From Actinomycetes bacterium (lineage in GTDB: Bacteria; Actinomycetota; Actinomycetes; Propionibacteriales; Propionibacteriaceae), in assembly GCA_023436925.1 (NCBI GenBank), contig JAEZHJ010000040.1, forward strand, positions 1-18,549: a stretch of DNA of 18,549 bases. Direction: 5' to 3'. The notes below the pieces were generated by a model. The model had not been told where the DNA came from. It did no database searches and saw only the letters and a list, made by a program, of their open reading frames with translations. Positions 1-6,756 of this stretch are shown here, in pieces (the stretch's first letter is position 1; each line of letters opens with the position of its first letter). A program made the translations under genes and the position numbers.

Positions 1-104
1 CCCGTCCCGGATTCCAGGACGAACCTGATTGCTTCATGATCGACGCCTACACGGTCGACCAGGACCGCTGGACGGACGGCTTCGTCACCATTCCCTTGGA
101 CTAG
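1..104 (+). CDS. C-terminal end of an unrecognised protein (5' truncated)
   Basis: The open frame that begins at base 3 runs to a TAG at 102-104 and gives 33 residues ending FVTIPLD. The stretch is acidic and aromatic (DCFMIDAYTVDQDRW) and uses mostly G/C third positions, as expected for a real gene end in this genome. The start lies outside the window. I do not recognise the family. The following 89 bases up to the next, convergent gene contain a short inverted repeat (CCCAT-GCGT-ATGGG, 156-169) and no other gene that I can support. Confidence 0.45.
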   Translation, partial: RPGFQDEPDCFMIDAYTVDQDRWTDGFVTIPLD

Positions 105-193
105 GCCACCATCCGCTTCTGCCGCCGTCGGCACGCTCGATCCTGCTGTGGTAGGCCCATGCGTATGGGAGTGGGCGCGTGTCGTGCGCGGGG

Positions 194-706
194 TTAGTGT
201 TCGCCTTCGAAGTAGAGCAGGGGTGCACCCGCGTCGGACTCCCAGACGTGCCCGACCCATTGCAGGTCGCGCACGGGGGGCGGCCGGCCCTCGACCAGGC
301 GTGGCTTGATCGCGGCCCACACCGTCGCTGCCTCCCCACCGCCGTGCCAGGTCAACCCGTCGGGATACACGCGGGTCACGACCGGCGCGCCGGAGGCTGC
401 CAACTCCGCGCCGATCCTGCGCTTCACCCGCGTCGGGGTCCGTCGGTACACAGTGCCGTCCGGACCCTGGAGCGCTCCATCCGGCAACTCGCGGAAACCT
501 TCGACGCTGCCCACGCCCGAGACGATAGCCACGAACACAGCAACAGCCAAGACCAGCCCACGACGAACGGTTCGCGTCACACCGTCGGTGTCGTCGCACG
601 TCGGGATGATGGTTTGTACGCCCGATCCCATTGCCCGGCGGGGTCGCTGCCGCAGGTCGTCAGCGCCGAGGTGGTCGTGAACGGCCAGACCGTGTGGGCG
701 GCTCAC
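194..706 (-). CDS. Membrane-anchored hypothetical protein
   Basis: A 170-residue protein with no family that I recognise. It has one hydrophobic segment at about residues 50-68 (LVLAVAVFVAIVSGVG) preceded by arginines, so it is probably a single-pass inner-membrane protein with the C-terminal ~100 residues outside the cell. That part is rich in Gly, Pro and charged residues (LPDGALQGPDGTVYRRTP). The GTG start at 706 overlaps the stop of the upstream minus-strand ORF in a GTGA arrangement, which suggests translational coupling, and the codon use from 706 onward looks coding. An internal ATG at 631 (MGSGVQ) is an alternative start giving 145 residues. Neither start has a strong Shine-Dalgarno. 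Function unknown. Confidence 0.55.
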   Translation of the reverse strand: MSRPHGLAVHDHLGADDLRQRPRRAMGSGVQTIIPTCDDTDGVTRTVRRGLVLAVAVFVAIVSGVGSVEGFRELPDGALQGPDGTVYRRTPTRVKRRIGAELAASGAPVVTRVYPDGLTWHGGGEAATVWAAIKPRLVEGRPPPVRDLQWVGHVWESDAGAPLLYFEGEH

Positions 707-1092
707 GCCAAGGCAGAGGCTGCGGGAGAGATCCCCTGCTGCGGGAGACCGACGGCATTGTCGTGACCGTCGATAACAGGCCAGCGTTGTCCGACCACGA
801 CACTGTGGATGTGGCGGTTACGACTCTCCAGTCCACCAACGGTGGCGCGGACTTCCGACTGGCCGATCTGCCCGTTGGGGATGTCGCGGATCGGACGGGC
901 GATACGGTCGGCGAGGAGCACCTTCCCGCGCCGTCCCTGCTCGCCGGAATCGACTGTGGGGGCCTGATTCCTGGTGTCTCGATGTACCTGACTGTTCAGG
1001 TCGGGGTTCTCCTCGGGTTCGGCATCCCCGTGCGCGTCGTGCTCGCATCGCGCAGGCTCAAACGCTAGGAACCTCCAGACACACCAGAGCAT
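703..1092 (-). CDS. Possible small hypothetical protein upstream of the membrane protein
   Basis: A weakly supported 129-residue frame from an ATG at 1092. The frame itself is open farther upstream, to 1290. No domain or motif is recognised; the second half is polar (LLADRIARPIRDIPNGQIGQ). In favour are codon use with G/C-rich third positions over its 3' half, and the GTGA overlap of its stop with the GTG start of the next gene. Against it are the lack of a clear ribosome binding site, a poor-looking N-terminus, and an open plus-strand frame (631-1068) over much of the same DNA. It could be a decayed gene or non-coding DNA. Confidence 0.25.
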   Translation of the reverse strand: MLWCVWRFLAFEPARCEHDAHGDAEPEENPDLNSQVHRDTRNQAPTVDSGEQGRRGKVLLADRIARPIRDIPNGQIGQSEVRATVGGLESRNRHIHSVVVGQRWPVIDGHDNAVGLPQQGISPAASALA

Positions 1093-1168
1093 CCTGTATT
1101 GCCGCACTGGGGTTGGTTGGTTCGCGATTGGACGTGGCCGGACGGTTGTCGCTGGCACGATCTGTGTT

Positions 1169-1834
1169 GTGAAGACGATGGAGCCTTGGTGGCGCGGCCA
1201 ATCGCCGCCGTCCGATCCGGCTTCGCGTGGGGGGCCGGTCAGGGTACTGACTGGCACCGTTCGGGCCCAGGACCTTGCTGCCGACGACACAATCGCGCGG
1301 ACCTCGACGGCCGGTCTGAGCCCGCTCTACTTCTTCCGGGCACACACCATCGGGGTTGACGTCCGGCTGGACGACACGCATCTCGCGGTCGAGTGGTCCG
1401 AGTTCGACTCGTGCCACTTCCGACAACGTGTCAAGCCGGTCCTCAACGCGGCCGGCTTCGCCGCGCAAGGCAGCTTCGGCAGCCGCCCGGCCGTGTACCG
1501 GGGCTGCACCTTTGAGCGGGTTCGCTTCAAGACCTTGGGCGGATTCACGAGCGGCAAGGCACTGTTTGAGGGCTGCACGTTCCTGAACTGCAGGTGGGAG
1601 GGCCACTTCGCCTATGACACCGACCTGGTGGGATGCCGGTTCATCGGCCGGATGAATGGTTGCGTGTGGGGAGGCCGCTCCGAGCCGACCGCGACTCAGC
1701 CCGTCCGCCGCAACCTGATCTCAGGCAACGACTTCTCCGAGGCCCAGCTCACCGAGAACATCGGCTGGCGCGCTGACTTCCCGCTTGACGATCAACTCTG
1801 GCCGGCCGGCTACGTGCCGTTACCCGATCGATGA
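1169..1834 (+). CDS. Hypothetical protein with pentapeptide-repeat-like segments
   Basis: A 221-residue soluble protein. Three spaced segments have the alternating pattern typical of right-handed beta-helix or pentapeptide-type folds: residues 110-120 (YRGCTFERVRF), 132-144 (LFEGCTFLNCRWE) and 152-165 (DLVGCRFIGRMNGC). Each carries a Gly-Cys-x-Phe core. An earlier stretch near residues 74-85 (VEWSEFDSCHF) looks like a further turn. I therefore expect a short beta-helical scaffold, but the repeats are too few and irregular to name a family. There is no signal peptide or membrane segment. The start is uncertain: GTG at 1169 or ATG at 1178, neither with a good ribosome binding site. It stands alone on the plus strand. 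Function unknown. Confidence 0.6.
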   Translation: MKTMEPWWRGQSPPSDPASRGGPVRVLTGTVRAQDLAADDTIARTSTAGLSPLYFFRAHTIGVDVRLDDTHLAVEWSEFDSCHFRQRVKPVLNAAGFAAQGSFGSRPAVYRGCTFERVRFKTLGGFTSGKALFEGCTFLNCRWEGHFAYDTDLVGCRFIGRMNGCVWGGRSEPTATQPVRRNLISGNDFSEAQLTENIGWRADFPLDDQLWPAGYVPLPDR

Positions 1835-2024
1835 GCGATCGGCCCAACGGCCCACAACACGCCGCGGGACCCTCGACAAGGCGCTACATCCTGATCCGCC
1901 GCTACTCGATCACGAGGACGAGCGCCTGGCGGCCACCGGGCCTCTCTTGCGGCGATGGCTCAGAACAGCGTCCGGCCGCGCCTGGCCTGGTCGCCGAGAC
2001 AGGAGGACGGGTGAACCCACCTGG

Positions 2025-2354
2025 TCAGGCATGGTCGACGCAGCGCGTCGACCATGGGCGAAACTCGAGTCGATCCTCGTCGATCGGCTCGCCGCAGACA
2101 TCGCACCGTCCGTACGTGCCCTCGGCGAGCTTGACCTTGGCGCGGAGCACGGCATCGAGGGTGGTGTTGAGCGCTTGCGCGGACGAGGCGTCAGCAAGTT
2201 GCTGGATTGCCTGGGTCGTCCCCTCGCCGATCCGCTTGCCGAACCCGATCGTTGCGCCGTCGGCGGTCGGCGTCGTCAGCCGCTCGATGGAGCGTCGGAG
2301 ATCGGCTTCCTTCTCATCGAGCTCGGCCTGTATCTCGGTGAGGTCGAGATTCAT
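2025..2354 (-). CDS. TraR/DksA-family C4-type zinc-finger protein
   Basis: A 109-residue protein of the TraR/DksA family, whose members bind the RNA polymerase secondary channel or act as small regulators. It has an N-terminal helical, charged region of about 75 residues (LTEIQAELDEKEADLRRSIERL, probably coiled coil) followed by a compact zinc finger. The finger shows CDVCGEPI at residues 84-91 and RPWSTRC at 99-105, the usual family sequence. The last ligand is unusual: the pattern is C84-x2-C87-x17-C105-x2-H108, with His where the family normally has Cys. The protein ends one residue later. I chose ATG 2354 over the GTG directly upstream (2357) because a GGA lies at a suitable distance. The acidic D-x-x-D/A tip of true DksA is not evident, so this is a DksA-like protein rather than DksA itself. 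Single gene, convergent with the plus-strand gene ending at 1834. Confidence 0.88.
   Translation of the reverse strand: MNLDLTEIQAELDEKEADLRRSIERLTTPTADGATIGFGKRIGEGTTQAIQQLADASSAQALNTTLDAVLRAKVKLAEGTYGRCDVCGEPIDEDRLEFRPWSTRCVDHA
2030..2056. repeat. Perfect 11-bp inverted repeat inside the 3' end of the DksA-like gene
   Basis: The arms CATGGTCGACG (2030-2040) and CGTCGACCATG (2046-2056) are exact reverse complements around the 5-base loop CAGCG. The repeat lies within the last ten codons of the TraR/DksA-like gene, whose stop is at 2025-2027. It encodes part of the zinc-finger tail, including C105 and H108. No T-run follows on either strand, so it is a hairpin or protein-binding palindrome rather than a standard intrinsic terminator. 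Confidence 0.8.
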
Positions 2355-2528
2355 CACCGATCCATCATGCCGCCTGCCGAAAAGCCGAACGTGTGACCTG
2401 ACGGTGAAGGCCGTGTCAGCTCACCCTCGGGCACCTGCCAGGGCGTTACCTCCCGGCTCGGAGTTGTTCGCTGGCCCGTTCGTTCCCAGTCGCACATAGC
2501 ATCGCTCCACCACGAGATGCGAGGTGCG

Positions 2529-3122
2529 ATGACGCCGGTGGGACGGGCAGCCGAGCGGCTGGCGGGCGGGGTGCGGGGGTGGATGGCCATCGCCGCGGTC
2601 GTGGTGTTCGCTGCGTTCACCGCTCTGGTGCTGCCCGCCCAGGCTGAAGCCGGGGCCTTCTACACGGTCCGTTACCCCGCCCCCGACACCTCGCTGTGGT
2701 ACTCCGCGGGCGACCTCTACGCGGCGGCCGAGGCGTGGGGAGCAGACGGTCGAGCCGCCTACGTCCAGGCGCGGGTGACGTTCGATGTCATCTGGCCGTT
2801 GGTGTACGGGACGTTCCTGGTGACGACGCTGGCCTGGGTCTGGGCGCGGGAAACACCTTCGGGCAGCCGATGGCGACGGATCGTCCTTCTCCCGGTCGTC
2901 GCGCTGATGCTGGACTACGCCGAGAACGTCTGCACCGCGACCGTGATCGGCCGCTATCCCGCCCGGACGCCGGTACTCGCGGAACTGGCCCCACTGTTCA
3001 CCGCCGGCAAGTGGCTCGCCCTGTCGGCCAGCTTCCTGCTGCTCGGGGTCGGTGTGATCCTCGCCCTCACAGCACGATGGCGCGCACGCTCTTCGCTCCC
3101 ACCCCCGTCAGGGTTGGGGTGA
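2529..3122 (+). CDS. Four-helix integral membrane protein, unknown function
   Basis: A membrane protein of 197 residues from ATG 2529, which has GAGG four bases upstream; starting at ATG 2517 adds four residues. Numbering from 2517, hydrophobic segments are at about 22-42 (WMAIAAVVVFAAFTALVL), 88-108 (FDVIWPLVYGTFLVTTLAW), 121-140 (RIVLLPVVALMLDYAENV) and 164-186 (WLALSASFLLLGVGVILAL). Between the first two is an extracytoplasmic loop of about 45 residues rich in Tyr, Trp and Ala. The acidic pair in DYAEN within helix 3 is notable and could be functional. It ends in a short polar tail. There are no neighbours in the same operon. I do not recognise the family beyond a generic hypothetical membrane protein. 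Confidence 0.75.
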   Translation: MTPVGRAAERLAGGVRGWMAIAAVVVFAAFTALVLPAQAEAGAFYTVRYPAPDTSLWYSAGDLYAAAEAWGADGRAAYVQARVTFDVIWPLVYGTFLVTTLAWVWARETPSGSRWRRIVLLPVVALMLDYAENVCTATVIGRYPARTPVLAELAPLFTAGKWLALSASFLLLGVGVILALTARWRARSSLPPPSGLG

Positions 3123-3176
3123 GCCGAGCCTGACGTGGTGACCGTTCTCCTGAGCCCACTTCACGCCCCAGGCTTT

Positions 3177-3213
3177 CCGGCCGGCTGGCCGGTGTCCTCC
3201 GGCCTCGGGCCGG
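3177..3213 (+). terminator. Two tandem GC hairpins after the membrane-protein gene
   Basis: CCGGCC (3177-3182) pairs with GGCCGG (3187-3192) around GGCT. Seven bases later CCGGCC (3199-3204) pairs with GGCCGG (3208-3213) around TCG. They lie 55 bases past the membrane-protein stop and about 44 bases before the next start. Neither has a T-run, so termination is only inferred; they could equally be a protein-binding or mRNA-stability element. Confidence 0.35.
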
Positions 3214-3256
3214 CCCGTGCCGTGACGGTGTCGTGACCCGGTGGTTGAATGGCGCG

Positions 3257-3802
3257 ATGACTCGCCTGCTCGTGCTCGCCCGCGGACTCAACGTCGGCGG
3301 CAAGAACACCGTCGCGATGCCGAAGTGGCGGGCCAGCCTGGAGGCCCTGGGCTTCACCGACGTGAAGACCTACATCAACAGCGGCAACGTGCTGATCGAC
3401 TCACCCGACTCGGCCGCGTCCGTCAAGACGAGGATCGACGCCGACCTGGCGGAGAACTTCGACCTCCACGACGACAACGTCAAGGTGCTCGTCCTCACGC
3501 GTGGACAGCTCGGGAAGGTGATCGAGAACCGGCCCCAGGGCTTCGGTGACGAGCCGACGAAGTACCACAGCGATGTCGTCTTCCTCATGGGCATCCCGGT
3601 GCCGGACGCCATGGCCGTCTTCAAGCCACGCCCGGGCGTTGATACGGTCTGGCCCGGTGACGCGGTGATCTACTCCCAACGCTTGAGCGCCGAACGCACC
3701 AAGAGCCGCCTGAACGCGATCATGGCGTCTCCGCTCTACAAGTCGATGACCCTCCGAACCTGGAGCACCACCATGAAGCTCTGGGGCCTCATGAACGACT
3801 GA
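3257..3802 (+). CDS. DUF1697 family protein
   Basis: A 181-residue protein of the DUF1697 family, recognised by its N-terminal hallmark: RGLNVGGKNTVAMPKWRASL (residues 9-28), then LGFTDVKTYINSGNVL (31-46). The family is widespread in bacteria and folds as a small alpha/beta domain, but no biochemical role is firmly known. Length is normal for the family and the sequence appears complete, with conserved late features such as TKSRLNAIMASPLYKSMTLRTWSTTMKL. I chose ATG 3257 because the family sequence begins right after it; the longer GTG start at 3233 adds eight unconserved residues. There is no signal peptide. The gene stands alone and is convergent with the cupin gene. Confidence 0.88.
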   Translation: MTRLLVLARGLNVGGKNTVAMPKWRASLEALGFTDVKTYINSGNVLIDSPDSAASVKTRIDADLAENFDLHDDNVKVLVLTRGQLGKVIENRPQGFGDEPTKYHSDVVFLMGIPVPDAMAVFKPRPGVDTVWPGDAVIYSQRLSAERTKSRLNAIMASPLYKSMTLRTWSTTMKLWGLMND

Positions 3803-3855
3803 CAGGTCCGAAGGTCCTTCACAGTCGCGGGGACGCCGAGCCGGGATCCGACTCG

Positions 3856-4197
3856 TCAGGACGCTGCCGGACCCAGGCGAGCCCCCCGGTCCGGTGAGGG
3901 CGGCGGCTCCTTGAGCTCGACGAAGATCGTGTGCGTCGGGGTGTCGCCGATGTTCGTGCCCGAATGCTCCTGGGCGTCCAGCCAACGGGCCTGCAGCGCG
4001 GGCAGTTCCACCTCGACCTCGTTCCCGCCCGACCTGAGCCGCCGTCGGAACGTGCTCAGGGTGATCATGACACTGTCGGGGTGCGAGTGGGGTCGGGTGG
4101 CGTCGCCCGGCCGGTCGGTGTACTCCAGGACCCGCACCCGGTCGTTCTCGAAGAGCAGGTGGTACAGGTCGGGGTTGGTGGTGATGGGGTCACTCAT
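3856..4197 (-). CDS. Small single-domain cupin protein
   Basis: A 113-residue cytoplasmic protein with a single cupin-like beta-barrel. The first metal-binding motif is visible as RPHSHPDSVM (residues 35-44, H37 and H39), and a second as DAQEHSGTNIGDTPTHTIFVELK (74-96, with H78 and H89). This matches a family of small bacterial cupins annotated only as cytoplasmic or cupin-domain proteins. A bound metal is likely but the substrate is unknown. I chose ATG 4197 (MSDPITTN), with GGA about eight bases upstream; a longer in-frame start at 4239 adds 14 residues that do not resemble the family. The last 18 residues are a Pro/Gly-rich tail. It is convergent with the DUF1697 gene and has no operon partner. 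Confidence 0.75.
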   Translation of the reverse strand: MSDPITTNPDLYHLLFENDRVRVLEYTDRPGDATRPHSHPDSVMITLSTFRRRLRSGGNEVEVELPALQARWLDAQEHSGTNIGDTPTHTIFVELKEPPPSPDRGARLGPAAS

Positions 4198-4346
4198 GGC
4201 CGTCCAATCGGTGCCGGCGAAGCCTTGCCTCGACGTCACTGTGCGCCTAGGACTGGCGGGTCAGCAAGAGAACGGGCCCGGAAGACCGTCGCGATCGCCG
4301 CGCGTGGCTACGCGGCTCGAGCGCCCCCGGCCGTACGTGCGAAGCC

Positions 4347-4889
4347 TCAGACCGCAGTCCCGGGCGGAGGAGTCCCTCTGCCGGCCCGACCGGTGGCCGC
4401 GGCGGCGCGGGCCTCCAGTTCCTGGGCCGACATCGTGGCCACGACGCGAATGTCGCTCCCCGGTGGGAAGTACCGACGGCGGCGCCGCTCCAGGGCCAGC
4501 AGGTACCACCAGCCCGGCTTCCAGGCACCCTTGTTCCGGTTGTGCCCGCGGCACAGCGCCTGCCCGTTGCTCGGCGTGGTGGGTCCGCCTCGCGACCACG
4601 GGTAGACGTGGTCCGCCTCAACAGCGGGATCCCCGCAACGCCCAAAGACGAGGAAGACCGAGCCTTCACAGCGGTTCCCGGCTCGCTCCATGACGACGCG
4701 GCGCGCCTCGTGCTTGAAGGTTCGCCACGGGTCTCGGCTCTGCAACAGTCGCGGTCCCCGTCCGGGCATCGGAGTGTTGACCGCCACGACGAAGGCAAGG
4801 ATCACCAGCACAGGCTGAAGTGCCGGGCCGAGACCGGTGAACGCCGACTGGAGAATGTCCATCCAGTCCAGGTCCCGCAAGATCGACAT
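4347..4889 (-). CDS. HNH endonuclease with an N-terminal membrane helix
   Basis: A 180-residue protein. Residues 20-38 (LGPALQPVLVILAFVVAVN) form one transmembrane helix, followed by a basic linker (RGPRLLQSRDPWRTFKHEARR). The rest is an HNH nuclease domain: C74 and C85, then EADHVYPWSRGGPTTPSNGQ (91-110) with D93-H94 as the catalytic His pair position, and ALCRGHNRNKG (111-121) with C113, H116 and N117. The four Cys/His residues suggest a structural zinc in addition to the catalytic metal. This is the HNH form of phage and restriction-type nucleases (ADH...N...CxxHNxxKG). A membrane anchor on an HNH domain is unusual. It has no methylase, terminase or immunity partner nearby. The C-terminus is Ala/Gly/Pro-rich and probably disordered. 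The start ATG 4889 has GTGGA upstream. Confidence 0.85.
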   Translation of the reverse strand: MSILRDLDWMDILQSAFTGLGPALQPVLVILAFVVAVNTPMPGRGPRLLQSRDPWRTFKHEARRVVMERAGNRCEGSVFLVFGRCGDPAVEADHVYPWSRGGPTTPSNGQALCRGHNRNKGAWKPGWWYLLALERRRRRYFPPGSDIRVVATMSAQELEARAAAATGRAGRGTPPPGTAV

Positions 4890-5056
4890 CGCAGTCCACG
4901 CCTTCCCCGCCGTCGGAGGGCAGTCAGGCTAGCGGTATCGCCGAGAGCCCACGCCTGGAATGAGAAGGCTTCACCGGGCCGTGGAGGCGGCAGTCCCGCC
5001 ACGCGTCGGCCGCTGCTCCGGCTGGACGACTGACGTGGGGACCCGCCGGACATGCA

Positions 5057-5085
5057 AGAACCCCCGCCGGTTCGGCGGGGGTTCT
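5057..5085 (-). terminator. Strong hairpin terminator of the bL37 gene
   Basis: AGAACCCCCGCC (5057-5068) is the exact reverse complement of GGCGGGGGTTCT (5074-5085), giving a 12-bp GC-rich stem with a 5-base loop. It lies 8 bases past the bL37 stop on the minus strand. The minus-strand stem ends in the T-containing run GTTCTTGCATGT. It would terminate the ribosomal protein transcript and shield it from the HNH gene downstream. Confidence 0.8.
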
Positions 5086-5093
5086 GGAGTTCC

Positions 5094-5168
5094 TCAGGCG
5101 TTGGGGCGCTTACCGTGGTTGGCGCTGCTCTTCCTGCGGGAACGGCGCTTGCGGCCACCCTTACCCAT
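5094..5168 (-). CDS. 50S ribosomal protein bL37 (24 residues)
   Basis: A very short gene whose product, MGKGGRKRRSRRK followed by SSANHGKRPNA, matches the actinobacterial large-subunit protein bL37, seen in mycobacterial ribosome structures as a 24-residue basic protein. The length is exactly 24 and the ANHGKRPNA ending is its signature. Translation start is well defined: ATG at 5168 with GAGGAGA six bases upstream. The gene is monocistronic, with a candidate promoter 50-80 bases upstream and a 12-bp-stem terminator 8 bases after the stop. It is divergent from pdtaS. Genes of this size are often missed by gene callers, so it is worth keeping explicitly. Confidence 0.87.
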   Translation of the reverse strand: MGKGGRKRRSRRKSSANHGKRPNA

Positions 5169-5216
5169 CTGATTCTCCTCATGACGTCCGGATTCGCGCG
5201 TACTGCGCAGTGACCC

Positions 5217-5246
5217 ATTCTGCCACCCCGCCTCGGCGAGCCTCAA
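5217..5246 (-). promoter_or_regulatory. Candidate promoter of the bL37 gene
   Basis: On the minus strand TTGAGG (5246-5241) and CAGAAT (5222-5217) are separated by 18 bases, fitting a sigma-70-type promoter. This would give a leader of about 40 bases before the strong ribosome binding site. Immediately beside it on the plus strand TTGGCG (5248-5253) could be the -35 of pdtaS, with GCCATA (5271-5276) as a weak -10 and an almost leaderless message. Confidence 0.4.
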
Positions 5247-5286
5247 CTTGGCGTCACGGCCGTGGCCGCCGCCATAAGGTGGGGAC

Positions 5287-6747
5287 ATGCTGAGCATGGA
5301 GCAGGTGATCGACGCCCACACCGTCCTTTCGGGGGCGGACGTGGCGCGACTTTCCCGGCTGGTCGACGAGTGGTCGCTGCTGGCCGACCTCTCCTTCGCC
5401 GACCTGATCCTGTGGGTGCCCGGCGAGGACGAGAACGTCTTCTGGGCCTGCGCCCAGGTGCGTCCCACCACCGGTCCCACCTCGCTCGAGGACGACGTGG
5501 TGGGGGAGGAGATCGCCTATGACCCCGAGCACCTGGTCACCGAGGCCTTCCTGTCCCGCGAAATCTGCCACGCCTCGGGCAACAGCCTGCAGGCCGGCAT
5601 CCCGGTCGACATCAAGGCCATCCCGATCGTCCAGGGCGAGCGCTGCTTCGGGATCGTCGAGATGCACACCAACCAGATGGGGGTCCGTGCTCCCGGCGCC
5701 CTGGAGGACGCCTACCTGGACACCGCGAACCTGCTGGCCGGCATGGTGCACCGCGGCCAGTTCCCGCTACCGGGCGACCAGCCGGTGCCGTGGGTGTCAC
5801 CACGAGTGGGCGACGGCACGATCCGGGTCGAGCCCTCCGGAGTGATCAGCTTCGCCAGCCCCAATGCCCTGTCCGCCTATCGACGGATGGGGCTGGCCGG
5901 CGACCTGGAGGGGGAGCCGTTCGTGGCCGTCACGCTCGGCCTGCTGACCGACCACCGCCAGCCGGTCGAGGTGCCGCTGGCGTCCACCCTGGCCGGACGC
6001 GGGCAGCGCGAGGTCGAGCTCGAAAGCCCCCGCGCCACCCTGCGGCTGCGGATCCTTCCGCTGCGGGACGACGCGGGCCCGCGCGGCATGCTGGTGATGT
6101 GCCGTGACACGACGGAACTCCGTTTCCAGGAGCGCCAGTTGGTCACCAAGGACGCGACCATCCGCGAGATCCACCACCGGGTGAAGAACAACTTGCAGAC
6201 CGTCGCGGCGCTGCTGCGGCTGCAGGCCCGCCGGATCACTTCGCCGGACGCCAAGGGAGCCCTGGACGACGCGATGAAGCGGGTCACCTCGATCGCGGTG
6301 GTGCACGAGATCCTCTCGCAGGCCTTCGACACCTCGGTTCAGTTCGACGATGTGGCCGACCGGCTGCTGCGGATGGTGGGTGACGTCGCCGCCACCGGCG
6401 GCAAGGTGAGAATGGTGCGGGAGGGCAGCTTCGGCTTCGTCCCGGCCGAGGTGGCGACCAGCCTCTCGCTGATCCTCAACGAGTTGTGCCAGAACGCCGT
6501 CGAGCACGGCCTGGGCGACCAGTCCGGCAGTGTCTGGGTGCGGCCGCGGCAGGAGGACGGCCAACTCGTGGTCGAGGTGGTCAACCATGGCGCGCCGCTG
6601 CCGGCCGACTTCTCGCTCGGTTCCTCGACCAGCCTGGGGCTGTCTATCGTGAGCACCCTGGTCGACGACCTGGGAGGAGAGTTCGCGCTGCTGCCGGGCC
6701 TGGACGGGATCGGTACCGTCGCCTCGGTGCGCGTGCCGCTGGCGTGA
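5287..6747 (+). CDS. pdtaS: PdtaS-type sensor histidine kinase (HisKA_2 family)
   Basis: A 486-residue soluble sensor kinase without membrane segments. It has an N-terminal GAF domain (about 5-155, ending in TANLLAGMVHRG), a PAS domain (about 175-275, ending MLVMCRDTTEL), then a HisKA_2 dimerisation and phospho-acceptor segment, REIHHRVKNNLQ (293-304, acceptor His at 296/297), and an HATPase domain. The N box is LILNELCQNAVEHG (395-408) and a G box is GSSTSLGLSIV (445-455). This is the architecture and sequence of PdtaS (Rv3220c in M. tuberculosis), which phosphorylates the ANTAR antiterminator PdtaR. Being next to whiB1 matches the tuberculosis locus. The pdtaR partner is not in the window. 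The ATG at 5287 has GGTGGGG upstream. Of the two GAF cysteines I recall as implicated in copper/NO sensing, the aligned segment here (VFWACAQVRP) appears to lack both and has a single shifted Cys55. Confidence 0.92.
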   Translation: MLSMEQVIDAHTVLSGADVARLSRLVDEWSLLADLSFADLILWVPGEDENVFWACAQVRPTTGPTSLEDDVVGEEIAYDPEHLVTEAFLSREICHASGNSLQAGIPVDIKAIPIVQGERCFGIVEMHTNQMGVRAPGALEDAYLDTANLLAGMVHRGQFPLPGDQPVPWVSPRVGDGTIRVEPSGVISFASPNALSAYRRMGLAGDLEGEPFVAVTLGLLTDHRQPVEVPLASTLAGRGQREVELESPRATLRLRILPLRDDAGPRGMLVMCRDTTELRFQERQLVTKDATIREIHHRVKNNLQTVAALLRLQARRITSPDAKGALDDAMKRVTSIAVVHEILSQAFDTSVQFDDVADRLLRMVGDVAATGGKVRMVREGSFGFVPAEVATSLSLILNELCQNAVEHGLGDQSGSVWVRPRQEDGQLVVEVVNHGAPLPADFSLGSSTSLGLSIVSTLVDDLGGEFALLPGLDGIGTVASVRVPLA

Positions 6748-6756
6748 CGGCCCGGC

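Noticed and set aside
631..1068. A 145-residue plus-strand frame in the poorly coding stretch
   Set aside because: No family, no ribosome binding site, and it conflicts with a minus-strand frame that is coupled to a better-supported gene. Neither is strong, but the minus frame is preferred.
1785..2499. Plus-strand frames of 203 and 222 residues over the DksA-like gene
   Set aside because: Most of their length is antisense to the clear zinc-finger protein. The part before it (1835-2024) has no recognisable sequence in any frame.
1..4900. The left region as a defined mobile island or defence system
   Set aside because: The genes are small and unrelated, with no transposase, integrase, flanking repeats or CRISPR array. 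One HNH protein alone does not make a defence locus.
4960..5172. A 70-residue plus-strand frame across the bL37 gene and its terminator
   Set aside because: It reads through a 12-bp-stem terminator hairpin and the antisense of a ribosomal protein with an excellent start.
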